Assembly: GCA_021740915.1 (NCBI GenBank) | Contig: JAIOYW010000004.1 | Span: 124,001-188,000 of the forward strand | From: Ignavibacteriales bacterium | GTDB lineage: Bacteria; Bacteroidota; Ignavibacteria; Ignavibacteriales; Melioribacteraceae | Length of the DNA: 64,000 nucleotides | Direction of reading: 5' to 3' | Part shown: piece after piece, positions 10,367 to 19,545 of the stretch | Numbering within the stretch: the first letter of the stretch is position 1 | Layout of the letters: every line of letters begins with the position of its first letter | Made by a program: the position numbers and the translations under genes | Notes under the pieces: model-generated | What the model was told of the DNA's origin: nothing | Databases searched by the model: none | What the model saw: only the letters and a program-made list of their open reading frames with translations

Positions 10367-10628
10367 AATAATCCTTTCCTTTCTGTTTAAATAATCATTG
10401 CAGTTTTCGCAGCCTGGAAATAGGAGCTTTTCTACCTCTATCTCACTTCATCATTTATAGATTAAGTGCATTTGATAATCCAGGATTCAGTTACTCCTCT
10501 TTTTACATAACAGGAAAATCTTCCGGAAAGTTTTCTGGTATTCTTTTTTGAGTTAAATTTATACGTTATATCCTGAAGAATTATTTTGTTGTTTCTCAGG
10601 GTTATTTTTCTATCAGCAAAGAGGTATT
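10367..10628. other. Divergent promoter region between AbgT and DUF1232 genes
   Basis: 262 bases without a gene. An imperfect inverted repeat at about 10511-10537, centred on TTCCGGAA with flanking GAAAA/TTTTC arms, lies 90-115 bases upstream of the plus-strand gene and could be a regulatory site. A GAGG ribosome site at 10620-10623 precedes the ATG at 10629. No RNA gene was recognised. Confidence 0.4.
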
Positions 10629-11489
10629 ATGTTGCTTAAGAATTATATGTTGGCAGACCGCGAAACTGGGGCGATAATTGCTGACTTCAAAAAAGAACTG
10701 AATGCCTTAAGGATTGAAGAAATAATGACAGATTATTTCTTCAAGATGAGCGAAGCTTTGATGAGAACAGATTTTTATAATACGATTGGCAGCCAAACGC
10801 TCAAGACGATTAATCTGCCGAGAGATTCTGAGGGTAAGTATTATGTAAAGACAGGGATCAGCACATTAGAGATCCCCGCAAATTTCGAAAAAATATTCGT
10901 TAATACCGCCCGGATCTGGCAGGGATTATCTGAGGTAACCGGACAACTGGGGCTTGACAATTATTTTCCTGAATATACCGCCCATCTTCTTGAATGGATT
11001 AATCATGTAAAAGCCCGAACAGCCGAACAAACCAGCTCGATTCTTGATAATTGCGATATTCTTTATGAAAATTACAAAGCAAGGGTTGCAAATCTTGCAA
11101 AAGAGTCTGTTGAACCTCAATATAATTTTATTGGATTAATCCCGGAATTATTTGCGTTCACATGCAGATTGATCTCTCTTCCGGGAATAAAGCCGGAATT
11201 TAAAGCGGAACTTTCGATGGCGCTTATTTACCTGACATCTCCGGTTGATTTTATTCCTGAAAATATCGTACATCATCCGATTGCTGTCACAGATGACCTA
11301 ATTGTAATGCTTCATGTAATAAAAAAAGGGATTCTTACTGAATATCTTGAACCTGATGTAATTGCCAGGCATTGGAGAGGTGAAACCGGATTTTTCTTAC
11401 ATTTCGATAATCTCATTCTGAGTGTTGAGGAAATTTTTGGTAAAAACTTTTTAAGTATTTTCAGCAATAAACATATCTTTGAAGATTAA
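10629..11489 (+). CDS. DUF1232 (YkvA-like) domain protein
   Basis: A 286-residue protein of unknown role. The only recognisable part is near residues 190-235, where LIYLTSPVDFIPENIV followed by VTDDLIVMLHVI matches the DUF1232 pattern (hydrophobic helix, SPxDxIP, DDL). The first 190 residues are predicted mostly helical and do not resemble a family I know. There is no signal peptide. The start is supported by GAGG five bases upstream. It stands alone, 94 bases before the next gene. DUF1232 proteins are often membrane-associated, but function is not known. Confidence 0.72.
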   Translation: MLLKNYMLADRETGAIIADFKKELNALRIEEIMTDYFFKMSEALMRTDFYNTIGSQTLKTINLPRDSEGKYYVKTGISTLEIPANFEKIFVNTARIWQGLSEVTGQLGLDNYFPEYTAHLLEWINHVKARTAEQTSSILDNCDILYENYKARVANLAKESVEPQYNFIGLIPELFAFTCRLISLPGIKPEFKAELSMALIYLTSPVDFIPENIVHHPIAVTDDLIVMLHVIKKGILTEYLEPDVIARHWRGETGFFLHFDNLILSVEEIFGKNFLSIFSNKHIFED

Positions 11490-11583
11490 TTTCATGAGAA
11501 GTGTATCTCTTTGGTCTGTATCAATATTTTAATTTTCAGTAAATTGTTATATTTAATACCATTAATGTATTTGGGAAAAGATA

Positions 11584-12711
11584 ATGTGTGCTAATAAATA
11601 TTTTTCGAAACCTGATATTCGAATATTTTTTTTATTTCTGTCGTTAACAGCATTTGTTGCAGGATGTAATCCTGCTGATACTGATGATATTCAGGATCAG
11701 CTCGAAATAAGAAAACTCACTAACAGCCTGATTGGAATAAAAGATGCAGCTTACATTGGTGATGGCGGAAAAATTATCTATATAGAGGACATAAACGGCA
11801 CATCGAATTCAATTAATATAATTGATGCCGACGGACTTAACCAAACAAGGATTGTGACTGGAAAGATACTTTCCAACCTCTGTGTTTCAAGAGACAGCAA
11901 AAGTATTCTGTTCAAGGAAACAACAACATCCTCCAGCGGCAGTTCGGTTAAGTTATTTATGTACAATATTGAAACAACTGTTCAAACCGACATTACCGAT
12001 TCAATAACCACAGGCATCAATTATTCCGATTTGACACCGACCGGAATTTCTCCCGATAATAATAATATAGTTTTCGATGTAACATCTAATTCAGGTGGAT
12101 TTTTCTCAAATACGGTTTATGTTTATAATTTCCCGGATGACAGTTCTTTTGCTGTTACTCCCGGTATGGATTTATTTTCGGGAGGATTTTCCCCAGATGG
12201 CTATAAGATTCTGTTGGTTGGTTTTGCTGGCGACAGTAATGCAGGAATATTTACAATAGGAACAGACGGGACTCAGTTCACAACTTTACAGAATGGACTT
12301 GAAATTGTCAGGGTTACCGGGTACTCTCCGCAGGGCTATAGAATAATGTTTTCTGCATCGGTTACAGATTCTTTATCCGGGAATGAGTATGAACAAATTT
12401 TTTCGATGGCATCAGACGGATCGAACAAAAAACAACTCACATCAAGCGCATATGATAATTCTCCTGCCGCATTCTCCAATTCAGGTGGGCAGATATTATA
12501 CTCATCCAACCGCGACAGTTCAAGAGCCGGCAACACAAATATTTATATGTCAGAATCTGACGGAAATTTTGAGAGGCTGCTCATCAATTATAGGGGCAGG
12601 GATATCGCACTGGAATTCTCACCAACGAATAATCAGATTATGTTTTTATCCGATGATTCCGGTATAATAAATCTCTACGTGAAGAATAATCTTAAGCCGA
12701 TCCCTGAATAG
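11584..12711 (+). CDS. Lipoprotein with PD40/TolB-like beta-propeller repeats
   Basis: A 375-residue exported lipoprotein. The hydrophobic leader ends in a lipobox VAGC with the modified cysteine at residue 28. The rest consists of repeats with the PD40 pattern, for example PDGYKILLVG, PQGYRIMFSA and NSGGQILYSSNRDSS, plus a C-terminal SPTNNQIMFLSDDSG, consistent with a six- or seven-bladed propeller. It resembles the propeller of TolB but no Tol/Pal genes are nearby, so a TolB role is not claimed. Function unknown; periplasm or outer membrane expected. Confidence 0.82.
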   Translation: MCANKYFSKPDIRIFFLFLSLTAFVAGCNPADTDDIQDQLEIRKLTNSLIGIKDAAYIGDGGKIIYIEDINGTSNSINIIDADGLNQTRIVTGKILSNLCVSRDSKSILFKETTTSSSGSSVKLFMYNIETTVQTDITDSITTGINYSDLTPTGISPDNNNIVFDVTSNSGGFFSNTVYVYNFPDDSSFAVTPGMDLFSGGFSPDGYKILLVGFAGDSNAGIFTIGTDGTQFTTLQNGLEIVRVTGYSPQGYRIMFSASVTDSLSGNEYEQIFSMASDGSNKKQLTSSAYDNSPAAFSNSGGQILYSSNRDSSRAGNTNIYMSESDGNFERLLINYRGRDIALEFSPTNNQIMFLSDDSGIINLYVKNNLKPIPE

Positions 12712-12740
12712 TACAGCTTTTTAATAAGATTCCAGCAGCC

Positions 12741-13028
12741 TTAAATATTTTTAAGCGAATCCTCGATTTTCTTCGCTAACTCTACAACACCGATTCTCTC
12801 AAGTGTGAGTTTTGAAGACTTTACAATTATAAGAGGTGTATCTCCGCCGTTGTTCAGGTTCCGCAGTAAATTAAAACTTAATCGGTACCGGTCGTTCTGC
12901 ACAGGGATATATTCTTTAAAAGTTTCAATCAAACTATAGACTTTACTTTCATCAGAATTCTCTGAAAATTTCTTAACTTCTGGAGGTGGTAAAGTTGTCA
13001 TATCTAAACCAATAATTTTTGAATGCAA
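12741..13028 (-). CDS. Small hypothetical protein (95 aa)
   Basis: I do not recognise this protein. It is hydrophilic, with no signal peptide, membrane segment or cysteine cluster. The C-terminal third (VELAKKIEDSLKNI) looks helical and the middle may be a small alpha/beta fold. It occupies the gap between the lipoprotein gene and the divergent glycosyltransferase gene, with only 46 bases between its ATG and the GTG of the latter. It fills an otherwise empty stretch and ends in a natural place, so it is probably real. Confidence 0.55.
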   Translation of the reverse strand: MHSKIIGLDMTTLPPPEVKKFSENSDESKVYSLIETFKEYIPVQNDRYRLSFNLLRNLNNGGDTPLIIVKSSKLTLERIGVVELAKKIEDSLKNI

Positions 13029-13074
13029 ATTTTTATTGAGTAAATTTAAGGCTTATTATTAAATAATTAAAATA

Positions 13075-14058
13075 GTGAACGGTACTGTCAGAAAAATTCT
13101 CATTATTCGTTTAAGTTCCCTCGGAGATGTTTTACTTACAACACCTATTATCGGATATTTATCTGATCGTTACAGCTCACCTGAAATCCACTACCTCGTC
13201 AAGTCACAATTCGCCGATGCCATAAAATTTCATCCGGCTCTCAACAAATTAATAATATTTGATAAAAATGATGTCGTTCAATTAAAAAAAGAGATAGCAT
13301 TTGAGAAATATGATTTTATAATCGATTTGCAAAATAATCTAAGGACACGCAGACTGACCAGAGGCATTCAAACAAAAATTTTCCGTTTCAAAAAAAGACA
13401 TCTGAAAAAATTCCTTTTAGTGCATCTTAAAATTAATTTTCTTAAGTCCAAAAATTCCATTACGGAGTTGTATGCTGAAACAATCGGAGCAGCGAAGGAT
13501 ATTATTAATTATCCTGCACGGATATATTTACCTGAAGGGAAATTATCACCGAAAATTCAGCGGAGAATTGGTCTCTGTCCCGGAGCACAGCATTTTACTA
13601 AAAGATGGCCTGAAAAGAATTTCAGCCGACTGAGCACATTACTATTAAACGCAGGCTTCTCAGTATCCTTTCTCGGAGGGAAAAGTGACATTCCCATTAT
13701 CCGTGAATTAACCGGAAGGATACGCGGCACAATTGATGCTTCGACTGAGAATAATTTCATTGAACTTTGCCGAAATATGATTGAATGTGAAGTTGTTGTA
13801 ACTAATGACAGCGGACTAATGCATACCGCAGCCGCTCTTGGAATACCGGTGCTTGCAATTTTTGGCTCGACTGTAAGAGAATTCGGTTTCTTTCCGTTTA
13901 ATATCAGATCTGAGATTATTGAGAACAACAAACTTACCTGTCGTCCTTGTTCCCACATAGGGAGAAAATCCTGCCCGAAAAAGCATTTTAATTGTATGGA
14001 AGAATTATCGGCTGATTTAGTATTTTACCGCTTTGAAAATTTTTACAATTCACTATGA
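13075..14058 (+). CDS. Glycosyltransferase family 9 (heptosyltransferase-like)
   Basis: ADP-heptose:LPS heptosyltransferase-type enzyme of 327 residues, expected to add heptose to the LPS inner core on the cytoplasmic face. The N-terminal KILIIRLSSLGDVLLTTPII is the family signature. The C-terminal donor domain shows CPGAQHFTKRWPEKNFSRL at about 165-185 and TNDSGLMHTAAALGIPVLAI at about 245-265. The start is GTG at 13075. It overlaps waaA by four bases (ATGA), and heptose precursor genes (rfaE1/rfaE2) are at 52-53 kb, supporting a role in core assembly. The exact acceptor (WaaC, WaaF or other) is not determined. Confidence 0.9.
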   Translation: MNGTVRKILIIRLSSLGDVLLTTPIIGYLSDRYSSPEIHYLVKSQFADAIKFHPALNKLIIFDKNDVVQLKKEIAFEKYDFIIDLQNNLRTRRLTRGIQTKIFRFKKRHLKKFLLVHLKINFLKSKNSITELYAETIGAAKDIINYPARIYLPEGKLSPKIQRRIGLCPGAQHFTKRWPEKNFSRLSTLLLNAGFSVSFLGGKSDIPIIRELTGRIRGTIDASTENNFIELCRNMIECEVVVTNDSGLMHTAAALGIPVLAIFGSTVREFGFFPFNIRSEIIENNKLTCRPCSHIGRKSCPKKHFNCMEELSADLVFYRFENFYNSL

Positions 14059-15335
14059 TCTTTCTATTAAGACTATTTTACAGTAATGTTTTCCTACCAA
14101 TCTTTTCTGCTGTGCTGCGCATAGCTGGTTTATTCAATTCGAAGATAAAGGAAGGGCTCAGGGACCGCAGGAAATTATTCGAAAATCTGGTGATTGAATT
14201 ACAGGGAATTGACAAGAGAAAAAAAATGATCTGGTTCCATTCTTCTTCACTCGGAGAATTTGAACAGGCAAAACCAATCCTCGAACAATTAAAAATCGAG
14301 CGATCTGTAAACGTACTGGTAACTTTTTTTTCTCCGTCAGGTTATAAGAACTCAATCAGATACAATAAGGCAGATCTGATCTCATATCTTCCATTCGATT
14401 CCCCTTCCGATGTAAGAAGATTTGTCGGATATGTCCGCCCCTCTCTTGTGATCTTTATGCGTTATGATATCTGGCCAAATCTGGTATATGAGCTTAGTTC
14501 GCGCAAGGTCCCGATGGTAATTGCAGATGCTACAATGCGGACAAATTCGAACCGGTTTCTTCCAGTAAGCAAGAAATTCCACAAACAACTTTTTTCAAAA
14601 TTCTCAAAGATCCTCACGATATCAGATGAGGATAACAATAACTTTGTGCGATTCGGTTTGCCCGGAAAATTGCTTTCTCCTGTCGGGGACACACGGTTTG
14701 ACAGAGTGATGCAGAAAAGTATTGAAGCAAGAGAAAAAATACTGATCCGGGAAGAGATTATTGCCGGAAAGCAGTTGATTGTTGCTGGAAGTACCTGGGA
14801 TGTGGACGAGAATGTAATTCTCCCGGCACTTATTAAAATCCTCATGAAAATGGAAGATGTAATTCTGATTTTAGCGCCTCATGAACCAACTGTTGTGAAT
14901 CTCGAAAAAATTGAAGGACATTTTCCACCCGAAATTTCGACAATTAGGTTTTCTTACGTCAATACAAACTATAATAATGAGAGGGTAATTATTATTGATT
15001 CGATTGGAATTCTTCTCAGCCTATATCGCTATGCTCATATAGCATATGTGGGGGGAGCATTCAGGGCAGGGGTTCATAATGTTTTGGAACCGGCAGTCTA
15101 TGGAATTCCCGTCGTTTATGGTCCCAGACATACAAACAGCCAGGAAGCGGTGAAACTTATTCAGAATGGTGGTGCGAAAGTTATCAGGGACAAAAAGAGC
15201 GCATACAGAGTATTCAGAACAATCCTCACAGACCAAAACATTTCGGCACAAATGGGGAAAATCAATAAAGATTATACCTCCGGTAACACCGGAGCTACAG
15301 AAAAAATTATGGCTGAGCTAAAAAAATTGTTATGA
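14055..15335 (+). CDS. waaA: 3-deoxy-D-manno-octulosonic acid (Kdo) transferase WaaA
   Basis: Transfers Kdo from CMP-Kdo to lipid A precursor at the inner membrane. The 426 residues equal the usual family length (about 425). An N-terminal hydrophobic anchor is followed by FHSSSLGEFEQAKPIL, containing the conserved catalytic glutamate region. The GT30 donor-domain segment VAGSTWDVDENVILPAL is near residue 237. YVGGAFRAGVHNVLEPAVYG is near 330. It overlaps the preceding glycosyltransferase by ATGA. Its last six bases overlap the end of the convergent TPR gene, leaving no room for a separate terminator. Confidence 0.95.
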   Translation: MIFLLRLFYSNVFLPIFSAVLRIAGLFNSKIKEGLRDRRKLFENLVIELQGIDKRKKMIWFHSSSLGEFEQAKPILEQLKIERSVNVLVTFFSPSGYKNSIRYNKADLISYLPFDSPSDVRRFVGYVRPSLVIFMRYDIWPNLVYELSSRKVPMVIADATMRTNSNRFLPVSKKFHKQLFSKFSKILTISDEDNNNFVRFGLPGKLLSPVGDTRFDRVMQKSIEAREKILIREEIIAGKQLIVAGSTWDVDENVILPALIKILMKMEDVILILAPHEPTVVNLEKIEGHFPPEISTIRFSYVNTNYNNERVIIIDSIGILLSLYRYAHIAYVGGAFRAGVHNVLEPAVYGIPVVYGPRHTNSQEAVKLIQNGGAKVIRDKKSAYRVFRTILTDQNISAQMGKINKDYTSGNTGATEKIMAELKKLL

Positions 15336-16481
15336 CCTCTTTGATTTCTTAATTTTCTGAAGATACTCGTTGGCGGTTTTGTAAGATTCTTTATATTCAT
15401 CATAATCAAGAACTGCTTTGAATCTCTGTTCCGCCTCCTTAAGTTTCCCTTCATCAAAATCCATTTCAGCAAGAAAAAGAGTTGTGTTAACTAAGAACCC
15501 GCTCTGAGATTCTTTATCCTCTTCCATTTTTTTCGATAAATTTTCACATTCAAGCAGGTAATGCCTCGCTGCCTTAAAATCGTCAGCGTTTTTTCTATCC
15601 ATTCCAAGATAATAAAGCGCTTCTCTTTTCACCCAGTTGTTAAATCCGGTTTTTTTATTTTCGCATTTCTGAAGAATAGTTCTGAAAATTTCCGAGGCTT
15701 TTTCATAATTACCCATTTTTACCCAAAACTTTCCATAGTAACGCTGGAAGGCAGGATTATCAGGGAATTCTTTCACAAGCCTCGCGGCATGTTTTTCAGC
15801 CGGACGGATATCATCCTCAAAATTCACGATTAGATTTAAGAGGATAAAAGTGGCCTCAATGCTGGCATATCGTCCATTGAGAGCTGCATCCTCAAGTTGT
15901 GCGAGTCCTTTTTCTCTGTTTCCTGGAGGGAAAAAAACCATAAAGGGCTTTACGAATGGGAATTTTTGGGGTATTACTGAGGCATAATAATTGTAAATAC
16001 CAAAGCCTAACTGAATATCTTTATTTTTAGGATCAAGTTCATAGGCTTTAAAGACAAGAGGGAGGGCATCTTTTCCATCAAGCGCAGCATTAAACCAGCT
16101 CTGTCTTACTGAGTACAATCTGCCCCGGAATCCTAATGAACCACCCTTAAAAAAAATAGCATCAACGTTTTTGGGATCCTTGTCCAGAATATTATCGCAC
16201 ATTTCAATAACATTCTCAAGTTTGTCGGTGAATATCTCATCATATTCTTCGTTATCGAAATCGAGCATTATTTTCCACCACCATATCATTGCATCAAAGA
16301 ATTTGCCCGCTGGATGACGCGGATAGTCTTTTGCAACGACACCAAATGTTTTTTCAGCATCTTTGAACTTCAGACTATAAATCTGATGAACCCCGGCATT
16401 CAACAGGGAATCGAACCGGCTTTCTGTTGCGAAAACCGGTATCGAAAAAATGATTACTAGGATGAAAACGTATTTTTTCAA
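15330..16481 (-). CDS. Exported TPR-repeat protein
   Basis: A 383-residue protein with a Sec signal peptide (MKKYVFILVIIFSIPVFA) followed by helical repeat pairs of tetratricopeptide type, e.g. KDAEKTFGVVAKDYPRHPAG near residue 40 and NYEKASEIFRTILQKC near 255. It is likely a periplasmic or outer-membrane-associated scaffold of unknown partner. It follows glyS on the minus strand after 13 bases and may share its transcript. The closing segment is rich in lysine. Confidence 0.75.
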   Translation of the reverse strand: MKKYVFILVIIFSIPVFATESRFDSLLNAGVHQIYSLKFKDAEKTFGVVAKDYPRHPAGKFFDAMIWWWKIMLDFDNEEYDEIFTDKLENVIEMCDNILDKDPKNVDAIFFKGGSLGFRGRLYSVRQSWFNAALDGKDALPLVFKAYELDPKNKDIQLGFGIYNYYASVIPQKFPFVKPFMVFFPPGNREKGLAQLEDAALNGRYASIEATFILLNLIVNFEDDIRPAEKHAARLVKEFPDNPAFQRYYGKFWVKMGNYEKASEIFRTILQKCENKKTGFNNWVKREALYYLGMDRKNADDFKAARHYLLECENLSKKMEEDKESQSGFLVNTTLFLAEMDFDEGKLKEAEQRFKAVLDYDEYKESYKTANEYLQKIKKSKRS

Positions 16482-16494
16482 GTGTGGTCGGAAC

Positions 16495-18009
16495 CTATTT
16501 AATTTTATCGAAAAGGTAACTTCCTGTTTTACTGATACTGATTCTTTCCTGTTCCATCGAGTCCCGTTCTCTTATCGTAACTGTGTCATCAGCAAGTGTT
16601 TGTGAGTCAACAGTTATACAATAAGGTGTTCCGGCTTCATCCTGTCTGCGATAACGTCTGCCGACAGCTCCTTTATCATCATAGAACACTCGGTACGATT
16701 TCATAAGATCGTGATATATCTTCTCAGCAATCTCAGGCATTCCGTCTTTATTCACGAGTGGAAGCACTGCAGCTTTTACCGGTGCCAGAGCAGGATGCAG
16801 CCTGAGGACTGTCCTCGTTTCGTTGTTAACGATCTCCTCATCTAATGCGTTCATAAGGAAAGCCATGAAGGAGCGGCTGGCTCCGGCGGATGTTTCTATA
16901 ATATAAGGAACAAATTTTTCTTTAGATTCTTCATCGAAATATCTAAGCCCTTTTCCTGACATCTGCTCATGCCGCGAAAGGTCAAAATCTGTACGGTTGT
17001 GGATACCTTCCATTTCTCCCCAGCCGAAAGGAAACTCGAACTCAATATCTGTAGCTGCTTTCGCGTAATGTGCAAGTTTATTCGGGGCGTGATCTGAAAA
17101 CCTTAGACTTGAGGCTTTCATTCCGAGATCGATATACCATTGCATTCTTCTCTCTTTCCAGTATTCAAACCATTTTGTATCACTTCCAGGTTTTACGAAG
17201 TACTGCATTTCCATTTGTTCAAATTCCCTTGTGCGGAAAAGGAAATACTTTGTGTTTATTTCATTACGGAATGCTTTCCCAATCTGAGCTATACCGAAGG
17301 GCAGTTTCTGCCGGCTTGCAACCTGAACATTAAGAAAATTCACATAGATTCCCTGTGCCGTTTCAGGTCTCAGATAAATAACATTGCCTTCCTGCTCTAC
17401 TGGGCCAAGGAAAGTTCTGAACATAAGATTAAAATTTCTAGGGGGAGTGAATGTACCTTTATTGCCGCACGTTGGACATGTTAAACCCTGTGCAAATTCT
17501 GCAGCTAATTCTTTATTTTCAAGAATAGCTTCGAAAAACTTGTTTTTATCAGAGTTCTTTGCCGATTCAAATGCTGACCGCAGAGAATCTTTTCCTTCGA
17601 TAGCAGATTCAAATTCTTCAAGTGTTTTTTCTTTCTTCTTTTCGCTCATAGCTTCGGCAAGAGTGTCTAATCTGAACCGCGCTTTACAACTCTTGCAGTC
17701 AACCATTGGATCAGTAAAATTTTCAACATGTCCCGATGCTTCCCAAACTTTCGGGTGCATCAGTATTGAAGCGTCCAGCCCCTCTATATCATCTCTGTAT
17801 GTCATGGCTTTCCACCATGAGTCTTTAATGTTTTTTAAAAGTTCCACTCCAAGAGGACCGTAATCCCAGCATCCATTTAATCCCCCATATATCTCACTTG
17901 ACTGGAATACAAATCCTTTTCTCTTTGAAAGGGACATCAGTTTTTCAAATACTTGTTCAGGTTTGATAGCAATTCCTCCATCTCTAAAAATTAAGTGCAA
18001 ATATAACAA
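16495..18009 (-). CDS. glyS: Glycyl-tRNA synthetase (alpha2 type); true start probably about 17967
   Basis: Class II synthetase charging tRNA-Gly with glycine. Motifs include YGPLGVELLKNIKDSWW, LRPETAQGIYVNFLNV, FRNEINTKYFLFRTREFEQM and ETSAGASRSFMAFL. Paired cysteines in CKSC and CPTC suggest a zinc site in the insertion. Coordinates give the whole open frame, which opens with TTG at 18009. The homologous region begins only at IKPEQVFEKLMSLSKRKGF. The sole good Shine-Dalgarno (GGAGG, 17979-17975) is seven bases before an in-frame ATC at 17967-17965, and no ATG, GTG or TTG lies near it. An ATC (or adjacent ATT) start, or a base error at that codon, is therefore likely. Confidence 0.94.
   Translation of the reverse strand: MLYLHLIFRDGGIAIKPEQVFEKLMSLSKRKGFVFQSSEIYGGLNGCWDYGPLGVELLKNIKDSWWKAMTYRDDIEGLDASILMHPKVWEASGHVENFTDPMVDCKSCKARFRLDTLAEAMSEKKKEKTLEEFESAIEGKDSLRSAFESAKNSDKNKFFEAILENKELAAEFAQGLTCPTCGNKGTFTPPRNFNLMFRTFLGPVEQEGNVIYLRPETAQGIYVNFLNVQVASRQKLPFGIAQIGKAFRNEINTKYFLFRTREFEQMEMQYFVKPGSDTKWFEYWKERRMQWYIDLGMKASSLRFSDHAPNKLAHYAKAATDIEFEFPFGWGEMEGIHNRTDFDLSRHEQMSGKGLRYFDEESKEKFVPYIIETSAGASRSFMAFLMNALDEEIVNNETRTVLRLHPALAPVKAAVLPLVNKDGMPEIAEKIYHDLMKSYRVFYDDKGAVGRRYRRQDEAGTPYCITVDSQTLADDTVTIRERDSMEQERISISKTGSYLFDKIK
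17975..17979 (-). promoter_or_regulatory. Shine-Dalgarno of glyS pointing to a non-standard start codon
   Basis: GGAGG on the minus strand. In-frame codons after it are ATT (17973-17971), GCT and ATC (17967-17965), then AAA CCT GAA. The spacing of seven bases fits ATC best. Confidence 0.6.
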
Positions 18010-18193
18010 AATGATGATAATCGGAAGATGCAGAAAGCAAGTACAAAGTTCTGAAGCAATAAATTTGGAATAAATTGAATGTTAGAAAAAGTTGAAAAAT
18101 TTACGATCTGGGAGAAACAACGGGAACCATCCAATAAAAGAATCGTCTAATTACAATTATTCAATATAATAATACACCAAGCCAGAGGAAAAA
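18010..18193. other. Divergent region between glyS and the M16 peptidase pair
   Basis: 184 bases with no gene. A TATAAT hexamer at 18165-18170 could be a -10 element for the peptidase genes, but no clear -35 element accompanies it. AGAGGA just before the ATG at 18194 is the ribosome site. Confidence 0.35.
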
Positions 18194-19519
18194 ATGATAA
18201 GAAAAACTATAATGATGATTTTACTTTTTGCATCGGTAACTGTATTCGCCGAGGAAAAGAAAATCGAATTTGAGCAGTATAAACTTGATAATGGTCTTAA
18301 CGTAATATTGCATCAGGACAATTCCACTCCAATTGTTGCAGTAACGATTATGTATCATGTTGGTTCAAAGAATGAAGACCCTAAAAGAACCGGATTTGCA
18401 CATTTTTTTGAACATCTGATGTTTGAAGGCTCTAAAAACATTGATAGAGGCGGTTATGACAAAATTGTTCAGAAAGCAGGAGGCACACTCAATGCCAACA
18501 CTTCTTTTGACAGAACATTTTATTACCAGATTCTGCCCGCTAATCAACTTGAATTGGGACTTTGGCTTGAATCGGAACGTCTGCTTCACTTGAAAATTGA
18601 TAGCATAGGCGTTGAAACTCAAAGAAAAGTTGTAAAAGAAGAAAAAAAACAAAGATTAGATAATCAGCCTTACGGATCGCTGCTTGAAAAAACATTTGCC
18701 AATGCCTATAAAGTTCACCCTTACCGGTGGACTCCAATTGGATCAGCTCAGTACATTGATGATGCAACGCTTGATGAATTTCTGGAATTCTATAAAACAT
18801 ACTATGTACCGAATAATGCAACCTTATCTATTGCCGGTGACATTGACATTGATGATGCTAAAGACTTGATCGAAAAGTATTTCAGCGATATTCCTTCCGG
18901 ACAAAGGAAAATGCTCAGACCGGAAATAGTAGAACCTCCGATGGAAAAAGAAGTGAAAGAGATAGTATATGATAATGTTCAGCTTCCATTGATCGTAAAC
19001 GCATATCATATTCCTGCACAGGGTACTGATGATTATTACGCGCTTAGTATGCTCACCACATTGCTTTCCGGCGGAAAAAGTTCGAGGTTATACAAGGAAT
19101 TAGTTGACAATAAACAGGTAGCGTTACAGGCAGGCTCAATTCCATTTGCGCTTGAGGATCCGGGTCTGTTTATAACATTTGCAATCCCGAATATTGGTAT
19201 TGAGCCGGATAGTCTTCAAAATGAAATCGGCAGTGAAATTGCTGCGGTAAAAAAAGACCTGATCACTGAGCGTGAATTTGAAAAACTTCAGAACCAGATT
19301 GAGGCAGATTTTGTGACACAGAATTCAACTGTTGAGGGAATTGCCGAAAGTCTGGCTAATTATTTTGTCTATTTTGGCAACGCCGACCTTATTAACACCG
19401 AAATTGAAAGATATTTGAAAGTAACCCGCGAAGATCTTAAGAGAGTTGCTAATCAGTATCTTGATGAAAACCGTCGGGTAGTTTTATTGTATATGCCAAA
19501 ATCGGCAGAAAATAATTAA
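18194..19519 (+). CDS. M16-family zinc metallopeptidase (catalytic subunit type)
   Basis: A 441-residue exported protease. A signal peptide (MIRKTIMMILLFASVTVFA) precedes an insulinase/pitrilysin domain. The inverted zinc motif HFFEH is at residues 70-74 with Glu73 as the general base. The downstream acidic stretch VVKEEKKQRLDNQPYG, about 76 residues later, supplies the third ligand. The second, non-catalytic half shows the usual LLSGGKSSRLYKELV. It is followed after 26 bases by a second M16 gene without the zinc motif, so the two products probably form a heterodimer in the periplasm, as known for paired bacterial M16B proteins. Confidence 0.93.
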   Translation: MIRKTIMMILLFASVTVFAEEKKIEFEQYKLDNGLNVILHQDNSTPIVAVTIMYHVGSKNEDPKRTGFAHFFEHLMFEGSKNIDRGGYDKIVQKAGGTLNANTSFDRTFYYQILPANQLELGLWLESERLLHLKIDSIGVETQRKVVKEEKKQRLDNQPYGSLLEKTFANAYKVHPYRWTPIGSAQYIDDATLDEFLEFYKTYYVPNNATLSIAGDIDIDDAKDLIEKYFSDIPSGQRKMLRPEIVEPPMEKEVKEIVYDNVQLPLIVNAYHIPAQGTDDYYALSMLTTLLSGGKSSRLYKELVDNKQVALQAGSIPFALEDPGLFITFAIPNIGIEPDSLQNEIGSEIAAVKKDLITEREFEKLQNQIEADFVTQNSTVEGIAESLANYFVYFGNADLINTEIERYLKVTREDLKRVANQYLDENRRVVLLYMPKSAENN

Positions 19520-19545
19520 TCAAATTGAATTCTGGAGATTAAATA

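Noticed and set aside
11584-12711. Possible TolB of the Tol-Pal system
   Set aside because: The PD40 repeats fit, but it is a lipoprotein with no tolA/Q/R or pal nearby and lacks the TolB N-terminal domain.
13557-13958. Minus-strand open frame of 133 codons opposite the glycosyltransferase gene
   Set aside because: Antisense to conserved glycosyltransferase family 9 motifs; no independent support.
15330-15335. Overlap of waaA and the TPR gene as a sign of a misplaced stop
   Set aside because: Both reading frames end with normal stops and the convergent six-base overlap is a common arrangement in dense genomes.
17384-17863. Plus-strand open frame of 159 codons opposite glyS
   Set aside because: It lies wholly opposite a clear glycyl-tRNA synthetase gene, is rich in Ser and shows no family motif; it is a shadow of the real gene's codon use.
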